64,000 bases of DNA from positions 21,723,510 through 21,787,509 of the forward strand of contig OZ024796.1 of NCBI GenBank assembly GCA_964017045.1, read 5' to 3'. The position numbers and the translations under genes were made by a program. The DNA is from Omphiscola glabra. Lineage: Eukaryota > Mollusca > Gastropoda > Lymnaeidae. Shown here piece by piece: positions 54,430 to 64,000 of this stretch. Position 1 is the first letter of the stretch; each line of letters starts with the position of its first letter. The notes beneath the pieces were generated by a model, which did not search any database, was not told where the DNA came from, and saw nothing but the letters and a program-made list of their open reading frames with translations.

Positions 54430-57400
54430 GTAATTTGTTTAATGCGTATCTTTATAACTGCTGCATGTTGCAAAAATACTGACTCGACGTTGCTTATGTT
54501 CTCGTTGCATACGTCATCAAAAAAAATTATAATTAAAACGCCAGTTTCAATCAGCTTTTTATAGACGTTAACATTTTTAAAAAAGATTATTTACTGATTA
54601 GGCCATTTTAATTTTAACATTTTATTAACTTTAAAGGCTAATTAAGATAGATCGTACCTCATTTCAATAGGTTAGGTTAAGGCGGGATTGATTTAGGGTT
54701 CAGGTCAGGTTAGGGTTAGTAAATTGTTTAGGGATACATTTAGGGGGTAATCCCTTATTTTGACGCAAATTATTATTTCGAGAAAAATAAATTTTAAAAT
54801 TCATTTTTACCTCATGGAATTTCATTAAAAGTATTTTTAAAATTAAAGTACCATCTTTTTGTTGGAATACAACAATTTAACACATTTTACGAGATCAAAA
54901 GAAGTACATTTTCATGAATCTTTTGTCTTTCACGGCGTCATTGTGGTAAAATGTGGAGAACTCTTCTGTCCTTAAAGATACTTTATAAAATTTGCCCAAT
55001 TGGATGTATCTAGATTAAAATAAATATGTTGTATTTATTTTATTACTTTAATTATGTGTCCGATATTTCTTTCTAAACAAGTGGTGGGCTAACAATTTTA
55101 AATATTAAGTTCTCACATATTTTAGGTATCTTCTATCAGTTTACTACTGTGAAATAAAGGTCTTGTTTCACTAATAAATATTGGATATTCAGATATGTGG
55201 TTTTACAATTAATTCACACATTTCTTTACAATAAATAGGACGTTTATTCTTATTTTATGTGGACATGGGAATCACAGAATAGAATTAGGACTAGGGGGCC
55301 TACAACATGAAGTGGGATAGAACGAAAATGGTTGACCGCGCGGGGGGGGGGGGGGGTATCTTAGTAAATGCTCTCAAAACGGAGGATTTCTGATCTAATA
55401 ATAAGGTAACCTAATTGCCGACGAACAACCTTGAAATTTAAATAAAACCACATTTTGATTGGTACCATGGGTGGAAAATGAACGTGTCATCTGTAATCGT
55501 TTTATGGATATTCGGTTAGACACAGCAGTGTATGCTCTGTAAGCAGTGTATGCTCTGTATATACGCAATTTTTCAACTTTTTGTCACCCCCTGAGATGGT
55601 GTCACCCGGTGCGGTCCGCAGCCTCCTAGCTACGCCACTAAATACTATTTTCTGGTCTTCCATACCTCAGGGCTGGGGAGGTACTTTTACCTCTGGTTAA
55701 GAACCACTGTTATAGTGAAATATTTCTGACACGGGTGCAGTTATTTGATATCCACGGGAGGTGAATTTCTTTAAAGTCTAATGGGACCCGGGTCCGAATG
55801 GCGGCGGTGCGTGTCTGGGTCCATTTTGACTAAATTTAAATACTATTCGGATGTCATTTGTGGTAGTTTATTTTAGTTAAACTGAAGAATCAAGTTTACA
55901 AACGTATAGTCCATTCCATTATCTTTCATTTGATACCTCATTTTGTCTTACAAATCCATCGAAAATATTTTAAATAGTTTTTTTAATCCCAACCTCTCAC
56001 TTCTGGTACCCGAGTGCGAATAGCCGCTTTGTTCTTTAAAAGGTCATTAGTGGACACAGTGACTTTTTATAGGGGGGGGGGGGTTGCAGAGATTTGTGAC
56101 ATTATATTTGAGGGTGGGGGCTAAACTTTTTGGGACGATTTGTGATGATGGGGGAGGGGTTCAAAAATTTCCTTGACGTCATTTATGGATGGCCTTTATG
56201 TGTATCATGGAACATTATAGAAATATTGAAAGCAATAACAATCCAATAGGAGATTTAAGTATAAAGTATACAACAACGACGTCGGCAAATTCCTCTTCAG
56301 CTACCGGTAACACAAAGACTAAATGGTACAAAACAAATAAATTAAAAAGATCTTACCTTTTATGCACTGAGAAGTCCAAGAAAAAAACTGAACTGTTTAA
56401 AATGTTTTAAACAGGGTATCGTCCTTTTAACACAATCAAAAGTTCGTTGAACACCTTAAACTTTGTGATATTGCAACGAAACTGAAACTCCTTTAAATAT
56501 GATGGCAACAATGTCTCACTTGTTCCGTAATGTCTTTTCAGTTTACGTTTGGCGCGCATCTACAGATTGTCTATGTTTTGTGTGTGCACTTCTGGATCGT
56601 TGGGATCAACAAAATTTCTTTCATGCACCACAACGGAATGCATGAATCTCCCATGGGACAATTGCCCTATGTTTCTATAGCCTACCCATCCATGTGTGTC
56701 CCTGGCAAAACCTTTTGGACGATAATGTTTTCCAGGGTTCCAGCTGTTCTGTCTGGAACTTCCACTAGGAAGCCTTTTCCAGTGGACCTTTCTATTCCAC
56801 CAAAAACCCAGTGGCCTTGACGCCACGCTCCTCTGTGGTATTTCCTATGAAAATGTTTGGATTCGTCAAGCTCAACCACCATGGGCTCCCCATTATCATC
56901 AAAGCCACCAATCTGAGTTGCATGCTGGTTCAGATATATCCCTATATCCTCTCGAATAAAATTAAACCAGTCAATCGCCGTGTTTTGGTTCGGTATTTGT
57001 GACTCATGCTTTGTAGCATCTTGAGGAAAATCATTGGCGAAACAGTACATGAGAATGACTAGTTTAGATAATGGTAGATGTCTCCTGGTAAAAAATGAGC
57101 CATCTCGTATACTTTTCCTCAATCACCATAATTTTTTAAAAAATGGACGCATTGTCACAAACTCTCCCCCCCCCCCCCCCCCCCCCCCCGGCTATTAATT
57201 TATCAACTTCAGCCCTAGTTAAACAGAAGTGTTACATCAACACCACGTGCTCGAGCCATGCCTCTGGTTCCCTTCGGTGGCGTGGACATCGGTCGCTCTT
57301 TGATGTCGGTTGAATCCTATTACGTTGAGACTCCGAGCTTGGCGTTCTGTTGCCTGGCCCACTGTTTCGCGGTTTCTCTGGTCAGCTTACATCACCCCTG

Positions 57401-60400
57401 AAACTCCTACGTAGTCATTTTTTGATATAGTGACATAATGCCAAGTCCCGGTTACTTTTGGTCAGATAACTTTATTCACAAGTTAATGGTGATGTGTGTG
57501 TCCGCTGCCTTGGTAATCAACTCCAAATCCTCCCCCCTCCTCCCTACCATGGCTTCAACTTTAAGGGGCTATCCGTATACTTCGAGCGCACTGAGAGAGA
57601 GAGAGAGAAAAAGGGGGGGGGGGAGAAATTGGAGCGTACGTGATGCCGATGATCACGGTCTGAGGGAAAGGGAGAGCGTAGCGGGCGTGATGCAGATTAT
57701 CAGATTCATAAAAACAAAACTTTGGAAATCCATTAGAACAGTGGTTCTCAATCTTCCTAATGCAAATGCCCTTTAATACAGTTCCTTATGTTGTGGTGAC
57801 CCCCAATCATTAAATTACTACTTCAGAAATAAGTTTTTCTGATGGTTGTAGGCGACCCCTGAACAGCTGAACAAACTATGACATTTTTAACCTTCATACT
57901 GGCACAGCCCGCATTAAATCGACCTACAGTGTCTGGACATCACGACGGGACCTTCAACGCTCAAGAGAGCCCGGTCCTTACACCCCAGTGTAAGCTGGTG
58001 CCCCGAATCTGACATAATTTTCCATTATTTTAACATTACTTTAACCGTATGAATAATACATGTGGTCTGAGACTGGCAAAAAATCTGGCCGCACACTGGC
58101 TAAATGGGCCAAAACAAAACAAACAATTGACAGACACTGGAAATACATGTTTTATATTAAAATTTCAGTTTAAAACCAATGACAAAACATTAGGAAAACG
58201 ATAAATACATGTTATAATATCCACTGAAGTGTTTTAATGTAGTTCCATGAGGTAAAAATTGATTTTTTTTTTTTATTTCTGTAGAAATAATAAAATGCGT
58301 CAAAATAAGGGATTACCCATTTAGGGTCCAGGTTAGGTTTAGGGATACATTTAGGAAATGTTTTCATTATTTTTTAACGTTTTATTCTTAATTTTACGGG
58401 TCACGGCAAACAAGTTGGCGGCCATGGTAAAAAAACGCGGTAAGATCTATTCGAATTTACCCCTTTAAATTAAAAAAAAAAAAGATATTGTAATTTAAAG
58501 TATTATTATTACTATTAGATTTAGGCCTAGATCAGAAGTAGAAGTAAAATATTACTCATTACTCGAGACCATCATGGAGTATTATGTCAATTATTATTAT
58601 GTTAATATTAGGCTAGGTCTAGGTACATCTGTAAAAAAAAAAAAACCAAAATATTTTTTTAAAATTACATTATTACATTTATTTAGAGCCAATTTCAAAT
58701 TTAAAAAATTAAACCAGAATCAACTTTTTAACTTTGGTAATTGTTGAGCTCCGGATTTTAAAGTGTGAGTTTGTTTGGCATTTTTTTACTTAAAAGTTAA
58801 GTCTAAGTCTAGACCCATATGATATATAACATAGTCTTATATATAAGGGTACAAACTAAAAAAGAAAATCCATAAAAACATTGAAGTACACTTTACCGAA
58901 TTTGATTTAGGCAATTTTAGGGTGTCTTGCAAAAACTGAATGCAGCAAGGGCCCTGACCTAAGTATTCTGAAGTAGCAAAATTGTTTGAAACTTTTCTGT
59001 CTAATTTCAACCTACACTATGCCACACAATTTTTAAATCCCATCCCATTATTTCATTTTTTTAAAAATTATGTCTAAAGTGGAAAATAATACTTGAAAGC
59101 TAGTTAATTATTAGCAATTAGTGGACCCTATGTTTTTCCTGCATTTTTTTTTTAAAAATCCCTGTAACTTCATCAGCTCTCAAAACAAGATACTATAAAC
59201 AAAATCAAGTAAATACTTTTTGTTAACAATAAGAATAGGAACCAGTTTATCCCTTCAATTTTTTTAAGTACAAACAAAAGGATTTGTTTCATATTTGACA
59301 ATTTTTAGAAATAAAATATATTTATTATGTGGAAGATCGGATTGTAGAGCATGAGAGTAATTATTCTTCTATATTTTTTTTTTTTATTTAATAGAAATTA
59401 AGATAAGTAATGTTTTCAAACTTAAATCATTGTTGAAAATGTGTTAAGATATTATTTTGTATGCATCTAAATTTCTTTACTTCAGCGCCAGTTAAAGAGG
59501 ATAAAACAATTTATTCTGCTTTCTTGGAAAAAGAGCAGCAGCAAAGTGAAAAAAATTCAGCAAATAAATTGCAAACCAATGGACCTAATTCTTCTAATAA
59601 CATCAAGAAGCCTACTGTGCCCAAAAAGAAAAAGTCTGAGCTAGATCACAAAAAACATGACAAGTTGATTCCGCTTGATACTGCTTTCTCCCAGGTATTA
59701 AATTCTCAAAATTGTTGCAAGCCATTATATCCTGTGTTTTAAAACTTTACTTCCATACATTTATTAAAATCTTTTTTCAGATTTTTGATAATGTCATTAT
59801 AGACTTTTAATTTTTTATCCTTTTGCTGAAAGCTGTTTTATAGCACAGTGGATATAAGTAAATACTTTTTAAAATCAAAAATGTATCCATTGAATAAGAA
59901 ACAGTAATCTGTTAAATAAGGAATATCCAATACAATTCATATATTTTAAAAAACTCTTTAAAGGTTGACCACCGTGAACTAGAAAATATCTTAAGCATGT
60001 CTAAAGCAAGGTTCCCAGAAAATCAAGACATCTGGCTGAAAGATTTGGCATCTTGGCTTAATGGAAAGCTAGAAAAAGTTAAAGATGCTGATAATTCCTT
60101 CACCTTCAAAGGAAAACCACCTGGTAAGTAGTCTTAGAATTTTAACTTAAAAATACAATTAATTTGTTAAAACAAAAATACTTTGTTGGTTGTGATAACA
60201 TTCATTTTATATGATTCTTTCTTATTTTAGGCTATCCGTTTGAAGCACTTCCTCAGAGTTCGCAGAAGGTTTTAAACTCTGTTGTCAAAAAGTTCTCCAA
60301 CCAGTCACTGGATAACCTTTTTGACTACTGTATTCAGATGATGCTTGATCAGTCAAAAGGTGAATATTCGTCAATGTTGATTTTTTTTTTTTTTTTAAAT

Positions 60401-63400
60401 TATAAAGCAAAATAATCTAAAAGTATGTAAACAATAGCTGTATTTTTTTTTAACAAAATATATAATAGAATTATGGATACTTTCATGTTTCAGATTTGTC
60501 TACAATGGGATTTCGGATTTTTCTACAACTCCTGGCTCATCACAAACCAGAAATTGTTTTGGGAAAGATGCACCAGGTAAGTAATGAAATTATAATAGTT
60601 CATTTATTTAGAACTTATTTCTTTATACTTTTTTGCTATTTCATGGAAAAAATAAATGCATTATTGATAACTTTTTACATATTTTTTCAAGCGTAAAATA
60701 AAATACATATCTTTCATGTATCACATCTATTTAGCTCTGTATCAAAATACTTCATCACAAAGTTGTTCTTTTTAAGTGGAAACAAGTAATTTTAATTATC
60801 TTTTTTAATTTAATGTTCATCTCATGTTTGTAAAAGCAACAAATTGTGTCCATGTTAAAATTTAAAATAATATTCAGTGAATTCAAAATTTAATTTTATA
60901 ATAAAACATCAGAGATATCTATTAACATGTCATTAGTTTTGGGTTTTATGGGGAAGAAAGGAAGGTAAAGATTTTGTGATAAAAGTATTCTGATGATGGA
61001 GTGGAGTTTAAGAAATGTGATGCCTGAATGACACACACACAAAAAATTAGTTTGAAACATTTTTCAAACAATAAATAAGAACAAAAATAAAAGTTTGTGA
61101 TGCCCTTTATTGGTCTGTTGCTGTATTAAATATTTGTATGTTTTTATTATGTAACCTATATTTTTCAATTTTAGTATTTAGAACTGCTTAAGACTCATCA
61201 GAACAGACCTTCTCATTGTTTATCCATCTTGTGGGCTGTCGGACAGTGTGGAATCAAAAACTTGAAAAGTGGACTCAAAGGTAATGATAATATTTGCAGA
61301 AATTCTTTAAGAATTAAATCACATTGGACATGACCCTCGAGACATCTTCACAGCAAATCTTTTGTACTGTTAAGCTACAGGCCCAGGAAAAGCACCTACA
61401 TTTATCCAACATAACAGAGATTAAACAATTTCCTGCCTCTGTGAAGTCTGGTCATAATATACACAAAGGGAAGGGCAAGGTCCTCAAGATCAATGCTACC
61501 AATACAGCACCCATCATGCTCGAAGAGGAAGCGCTCGAAGAGGTGAAGAGCTTTGTCTATCTTGGCAGCATTGTGGACAAGCAAGGTGGGACAGATGCTG
61601 ATGTCAAAATAAGGGTTGGAAAGGCACGGGCAGCCTTCCAACAGCTCAAGAATGTCTGGGTCTCCAAACATTTGAGTAGCAACCTAAAGATCAGAACCTT
61701 CAACGCCATGGTGAAACCTGTTCTACTATATGGTGCAGAGACATTGAGAACCACTGCTGTGAATAAGAAGAGAATCCAGTCCTTCATCAATAACTGCCTA
61801 AGAAGGATTCTCGGGATTCACTGGCCTGACAGAATCAGCAACCAGAAACTGTGGCAGTGGACAAAGCAGAAACTGGTAGAACAAGAGATGCCCTGAACTG
61901 GAACCCTCAAGGAAAATGGAAAAGAGGCAGGCAGAGGAACACTTTGCGCTGTGAAGTGGAAGCAGATAACAAGAAACTTGGCCGCACTTGGGGGAAGCTG
62001 GAGAGATGGGCTCAGGATTGTGATGCCTGGAGGACTCTTGTAGGCGGCCTATGTCCTGGGAAGGACCACAGACGTCGATGAAGATCGGCTGCTGTTCCTC
62101 GATGACGAAGAGGCAAAAAAAGAAGAAGTGAAGTCTGTTGGGGGATCAGAGTAGAATGATAGCAACCTTTCCTATTCCATGGAACTAGAGGGATCTTAGC
62201 AGAACCACACAATTTATCAATGGAAATTTGCCAGAGTAACTAATAGGGAGAAAGCACACATTCTTGCTAATCATGAATCTTAATATTCAACATCTGCCAA
62301 TTAACTACTTTCTATTTGATGTTCAATATTTCTCCTAGTATTTTGTATGAAATTGGCTTTGATCTGTTGACATAAATATCACTGTAATGAATTGAGGCGC
62401 AGTCAGGCCACAGAGTCAACAAATATTTTAAAGCTATGTTTACTTGTTTATGCCAAACATGATTGATTGTTTTATTATGACTCCTGGGTCCTGTAGAAAA
62501 TTTTCTTTATATTATTAGCTTAAATTATTTTGGTCTTTCTTTGTGGACAGTATGGTTAGATCTGATGCTTCCAGCTCTGGAAATTCGTCAAGTGGCTCAT
62601 TATCCCGTTGAATATTTGGAACAGCTTCTGGGGTAAATTTGTTTTTGAAAAAATATATATGCTAAATCTTGATCACATTCTGCTCATAAATGATTATGGA
62701 CCCAAAAACATAATGTAGGCATAATTTTTAAAGTGTAGAAAGAACAAGTATAAATTTATCAAGAAAACTAATATTAATATTCCTTTATTTTTAAATTGTT
62801 TAAAAAATTTTTTACTAAGCTTCTTTGATAATGTGTGATCTATACTGGCAACTTACAACTTCATTGGCTAAATATTTTCATTCTGTGGAGTTTAATTAAA
62901 TTAATGTTTGATCTCTTATTACATTAACACATTTAGTAGACATTAAATTCATTCATTTCTGTATGTGTATGAAACAATTTTGGTAAATTTCTATTACAGA
63001 TCCCATAAGAATGTCTCTAATGCATATGGCATTGTTACTACTCGGGAATATTTTCAAATATTAGACATTGTGTTCAGTCCCAGTTTCAATCTTGCTGGTG
63101 ATCTTCGCAAGAGGCTGATTGCACTTTATCCTCATATTAAGGTTTGTATCTTTACATTGCCTCATGTTTTGCCATTTGCATGTGTCCAATTATATGGGAA
63201 AATAATAGTTACAGTTTGTTATAGAAAACATTGAATTCCAAAGAAGGTATTTGAAGCATTTTATATTGAGAAATTATTTAGTTCAATCTTGATTTGCTAA
63301 TAGGAGTTGGCCTTTGGCGAAGCACCATCACAAAGTCTGAGATTGTTTTTTCCTTCATACCTGGCAAGATTCAACTCTGCATTGAACCCAGCCCTCAAAT

Positions 63401-63787
63401 CTGAGGTAAAGACAGTAAATCTTTGTTTGGTCTGATGACTATTTGAGCTATTCAGTAAAGTTTATAGATTTTTAAACTAAGATAATTTGTAAATGTGAGT
63501 AATGCAAATATTATAGTTGAAAAAATAAAAATGTTTTTATACACCAATGAACTAAATTTATCTCCTCAGGGGTAAATAAATATATGTTTAAAAAGAGATT
63601 GACAATCTGTTGTATCATTTATTATGTTTAATTAGTTCGTCTTGCTTGATTTTCAAAAGTTCCAATAAAAATTACATTTATTTTATATTTCTTAGCTCTT
63701 GGATAGTATGGTAAAATGTCTAACAACTGATAAACAGTCATTCAGTGTCTGGTGCCAGCTCTACACCAAACATCTGACTTCTTCAGG
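54300..63787 (+). CDS. TMEM214: TMEM214, transmembrane protein 214 (first ten coding exons)
   Basis: Ten exons joined at GT/AG introns give 1235 nt, 411 codons plus two bases, in consistent phase, so the gene continues past the window. The N-terminus (MASVSQWEVVGKSKPKK) has the WEVV(x)K start of the family. Further matches to vertebrate TMEM214 are IWLKDLASWLNGKL, YLELLKTHQNRPSHCLSILW, VWLDLMLPALEIR, LRKRLIALYPHIKELAFG and RLFFPSYLARF. The protein is an ER-resident membrane protein; in mammals (about 690 residues) it helps recruit procaspase-4 during ER stress. The C-terminal membrane segments lie beyond the window. Lys-rich linker KKPTVPKKKKSELDHKKH lies near residues 80-100. Intron 1 is 5 kb and repeat-laden. 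Confidence 0.93.
54690..54840 (-). repeat. Inverted partner of 58235-58390 in TMEM214 intron 1
   Basis: The reverse complement contains TTCCATGAGGTAAAAATG and GCGTCAAAATAAGGGATTAC, matching 58245-58312. A TTTAGGGATACATTTAGG motif is present in both copies in the same orientation. Confidence 0.7.
54850..56430. other. TMEM214 intron 1, AT-rich part
   Basis: It contains a 16-bp G run near 55341 and a truncated MITE-like end (GCCTCCTAGCTACGCCACT, to about 55640). At 56035-56200 there is a GGGGGAGGGG-rich piece ending TTGACGTCATTTATGGATGG, like the repeats at 14586 and 50817. No gene. Confidence 0.45.
56440..57125 (-). pseudogene. Merlin-type (ISXO2/IS1016-like) DDE transposase relic
   Basis: Minus-strand frame 57122-56682 reads VVELDESKHFHRKYHRGAWR (first catalytic D), then QGHWVFGGIERSTGKGFLVE and PDRTAGTLENIIVQKVLPGT. 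A frameshift at about 56690 falls where the second catalytic D is expected. The next frame continues WVGYRNIGQLSHG, HSVVVHERNFVDP and HTQNIDNL, where a TAG replaces the conserved Trp and D replaces the usual third acidic E. After the stop, MRAKRKLKRHYGTSETLLPS and YLKEFQFR complete the C-terminus. The order and motifs match Merlin-superfamily transposases. Terminal repeats were not located. It lies in TMEM214 intron 1, antisense. Confidence 0.85.
57166..57189. repeat. 24-bp poly-C tract
   Basis: Uninterrupted run of 24 C just beyond the Merlin relic, the longest homopolymer C run in the window. Confidence 0.95.
57195..57735. other. TMEM214 intron 1, nothing recognised
   Basis: GAGAGAGAGA microsatellite and G run near 57595-57622. 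No supportable frame. Confidence 0.45.
57739..57861 (-). mobile_element. SPIN-type hAT MITE, truncated
   Basis: Left end CAGTGGTTCTCAATCTTCC with CATGTTGTGG-like and TAGGCGACCCCTGAA segments. The far terminus is missing. Lies in TMEM214 intron 1. Confidence 0.75.
57865..58230. other. TMEM214 intron 1, nothing recognised
   Basis: A slightly GC-richer stretch at 57905-58010 without a frame. Otherwise AT-rich. Confidence 0.4.
58235..58390 (+). repeat. Inverted partner of 54690-54840 in TMEM214 intron 1
   Basis: It contains TTCCATGAGGTAAAAATTG, GCGTCAAAATAAGGGATTAC and GTTTAGGGATACATTTAGG. See 54690-54840. Confidence 0.7.
58424..58439 (+). other. TMEM214: Possible alternative first coding exon of TMEM214
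   Basis: GGCGGCCATGGTAAAAAAAC has a strong start context, and five codons later CGCG|GTAAGA is a good donor. The 16-nt coding piece ends in phase 1, exactly what exon 2 needs, and would replace the 43-residue exon 1 by MVKKR. Purely a sequence-based suggestion. Confidence 0.25.
58445..59480. other. TMEM214 intron 1, distal AT-rich part
   Basis: Very AT-rich. Ends at the TTACTTCAG acceptor of exon 2. No other feature seen. Confidence 0.5.
59486..59694 (+). CDS. TMEM214: TMEM214 exon 2
   Basis: From TTACTTCAG|CGCCAG to TCCCAG|GTATTA, phase 1 in and 0 out. Polar, Lys-rich segment ending IPLDTAFSQ. Confidence 0.9.
59964..60123 (+). CDS. TMEM214: TMEM214 exon 3
   Basis: From TTTAAAG|GTTGAC to CACCTG|GTAAGT. 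Encodes NQDIWLKDLASWLNGKLEKV, a family signature. Ends in phase 1. Confidence 0.92.
60231..60359 (+). CDS. TMEM214: TMEM214 exon 4
   Basis: From TTATTTTAG|GCTATC to TCAAAAG|GTGAAT. Encodes YPFEALPQSSQ through DNLFDYCIQMMLDQSK. Confidence 0.92.
60494..60576 (+). CDS. TMEM214: TMEM214 exon 5
   Basis: From CATGTTTCAG|ATTTGT to CACCAG|GTAAGT. Encodes DLSTMGFRIFLQLLAHHKPE and the following residues. Confidence 0.92.
61175..61280 (+). CDS. TMEM214: TMEM214 exon 6
   Basis: From CAATTTTAG|TATTTA to CTCAAAG|GTAATG. Encodes YLELLKTHQNRPSHCLSILW then AVGQCG. The following intron holds an RTE-like LINE fragment starting about 40 bp after the donor. Confidence 0.93.
61321..62125 (+). pseudogene. RTE/BovB-like LINE 3' fragment in TMEM214 intron 6
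   Basis: The + strand frame 61324-61896 reads NIHKGKGKVLKIN, EVKSFVYLGSIVDKQGGTDA, MVKPVLLYGAETLRTT and CLRRILGIHWPDRISNQKLW. It then breaks at ETG/WIGH-type sequence. The end (ALNWNPQGKWKRGRQRNTLR, CPGKDHRRR) is in the frame at 61851-62081. These are the typical RT-downstream blocks of RTE-like elements. The RT core and endonuclease are absent (5' truncation). It is in the same orientation as the gene, about 40 bp after the exon 6 donor. Confidence 0.85.
62551..62632 (+). CDS. TMEM214: TMEM214 exon 7
   Basis: From GTGGACAG|TATGG to CTTCTGGG|GTAAAT, phase 1 in, 2 out. Encodes VWLDLMLPALEIRQVAHYPV and EYLEQLLG. Confidence 0.92.
63000..63141 (+). CDS. TMEM214: TMEM214 exon 8
   Basis: From CTATTACAG|ATCCC to ATTAAG|GTTTGT. 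Encodes TTREYFQILDIVFSPSFNLA and LRKRLIALYPHIK. Confidence 0.92.
63304..63405 (+). CDS. TMEM214: TMEM214 exon 9
   Basis: From TTGCTAATAG|GAGTTG to CTGAG|GTAAAG, 34 codons, phase 0. Encodes ELAFGEAPSQSLRLFFPSYL. Confidence 0.92.
63696..63787 (+). CDS. TMEM214: TMEM214 exon 10
   Basis: From TTTCTTAG|CTCTTG to TCAGG|GTGAGT, ending in phase 2. Encodes LLDSMVKCLTTDKQSFSVWC then QLYTKHL. Later exons are outside the window. Confidence 0.9.
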
Positions 63788-64000
63788 GTGAGTAGAGCTA
63801 TTGTATTACTTTATCACAATGCATTCCATTGTGATTGTAAATAAATTAAGACCCTTCCCTAAAACTTAGCTATTTTATATCTTCAAGATTGCCATAATTT
63901 AACTAGTATCAAATGTTTTAATGAAAATATATGAGTATTAAAAAAAACAATGTACCATATGTTTTGTAAGCCACTGTTAAAAAACTTTTTTTTTTTTATT

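Noticed and set aside
54690..54760. Telomere-like TTAGGG motifs
   Set aside because: Only a few scattered TTAGGG units inside a dispersed repeat in an intron; not an array.

Overview
The window is eukaryotic, intron-bearing, AT-rich and dominated by repeats. There is no bacterial gene organisation, rRNA or CRISPR. The mix of CR1/L2-like and RTE-like non-LTR retrotransposons, hAT, Merlin and Helitron relics, many minisatellites and a SPIN-type hAT element fits an invertebrate genome. A gastropod mollusc is my best guess (inference; SPIN elements are known from the pond snail Lymnaea). Two host genes can be supported, both on the + strand.

Host gene 1 is a leucine-rich-repeat protein built from five exons (35389-49029). 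All splice junctions are in phase and predict 371 residues with about seven LRRs and a charged, Ser/Ala-rich tail. Its introns carry long tandem arrays, a minus-strand RTE-like LINE fragment and several MITEs. The donor site of exon 3 lies in a 30-bp tandem duplication that repeats the splice site four times in frame. Host gene 2 is TMEM214, an ER transmembrane protein. Its first ten coding exons (54300-63787, 411 codons) are present and the gene runs off the right edge. Intron 1 holds a Merlin transposase relic and a SPIN fragment, and intron 6 holds an RTE-like LINE fragment.

Layout. 1-3190: CR1/L2-like LINE with an uninterrupted pol frame, cut by the window start. 3230-6440: a second LINE of another family, same strand, ending in a C2HC zinc finger but with an in-frame deletion of about 420 bp. 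6.7-20 kb: intergenic AT-rich DNA with minisatellites, a GC-rich repeat, a 48-bp array and LINE relics. 20007-22578: complete SPIN-type hAT element with a perfect 8-bp target duplication and an in-frame deleted transposase. 22.6-30 kb: MITEs (SPIN, CAGTGGCGTAG-type, pogo/mariner-like), the second GC-rich repeat, and arrays. 30.5-32.3 kb: Helitron 3' end followed by TCTG/CTAC microsatellites. 33.5-34.9 kb: minisatellites and a LINE 3' tail. 35.4-49.0 kb: LRR gene. 49-54 kb: MITEs, a 45-bp array, an RNase H relic and a LINE 3' tail. 54.3-64 kb: TMEM214.

The two host genes have no obvious functional link. The mobile elements matter mainly as insertions that shape their introns. Exon calls rest on reading-frame continuity, GT/AG junctions and family resemblance read by eye. 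No alignment or database search was run.
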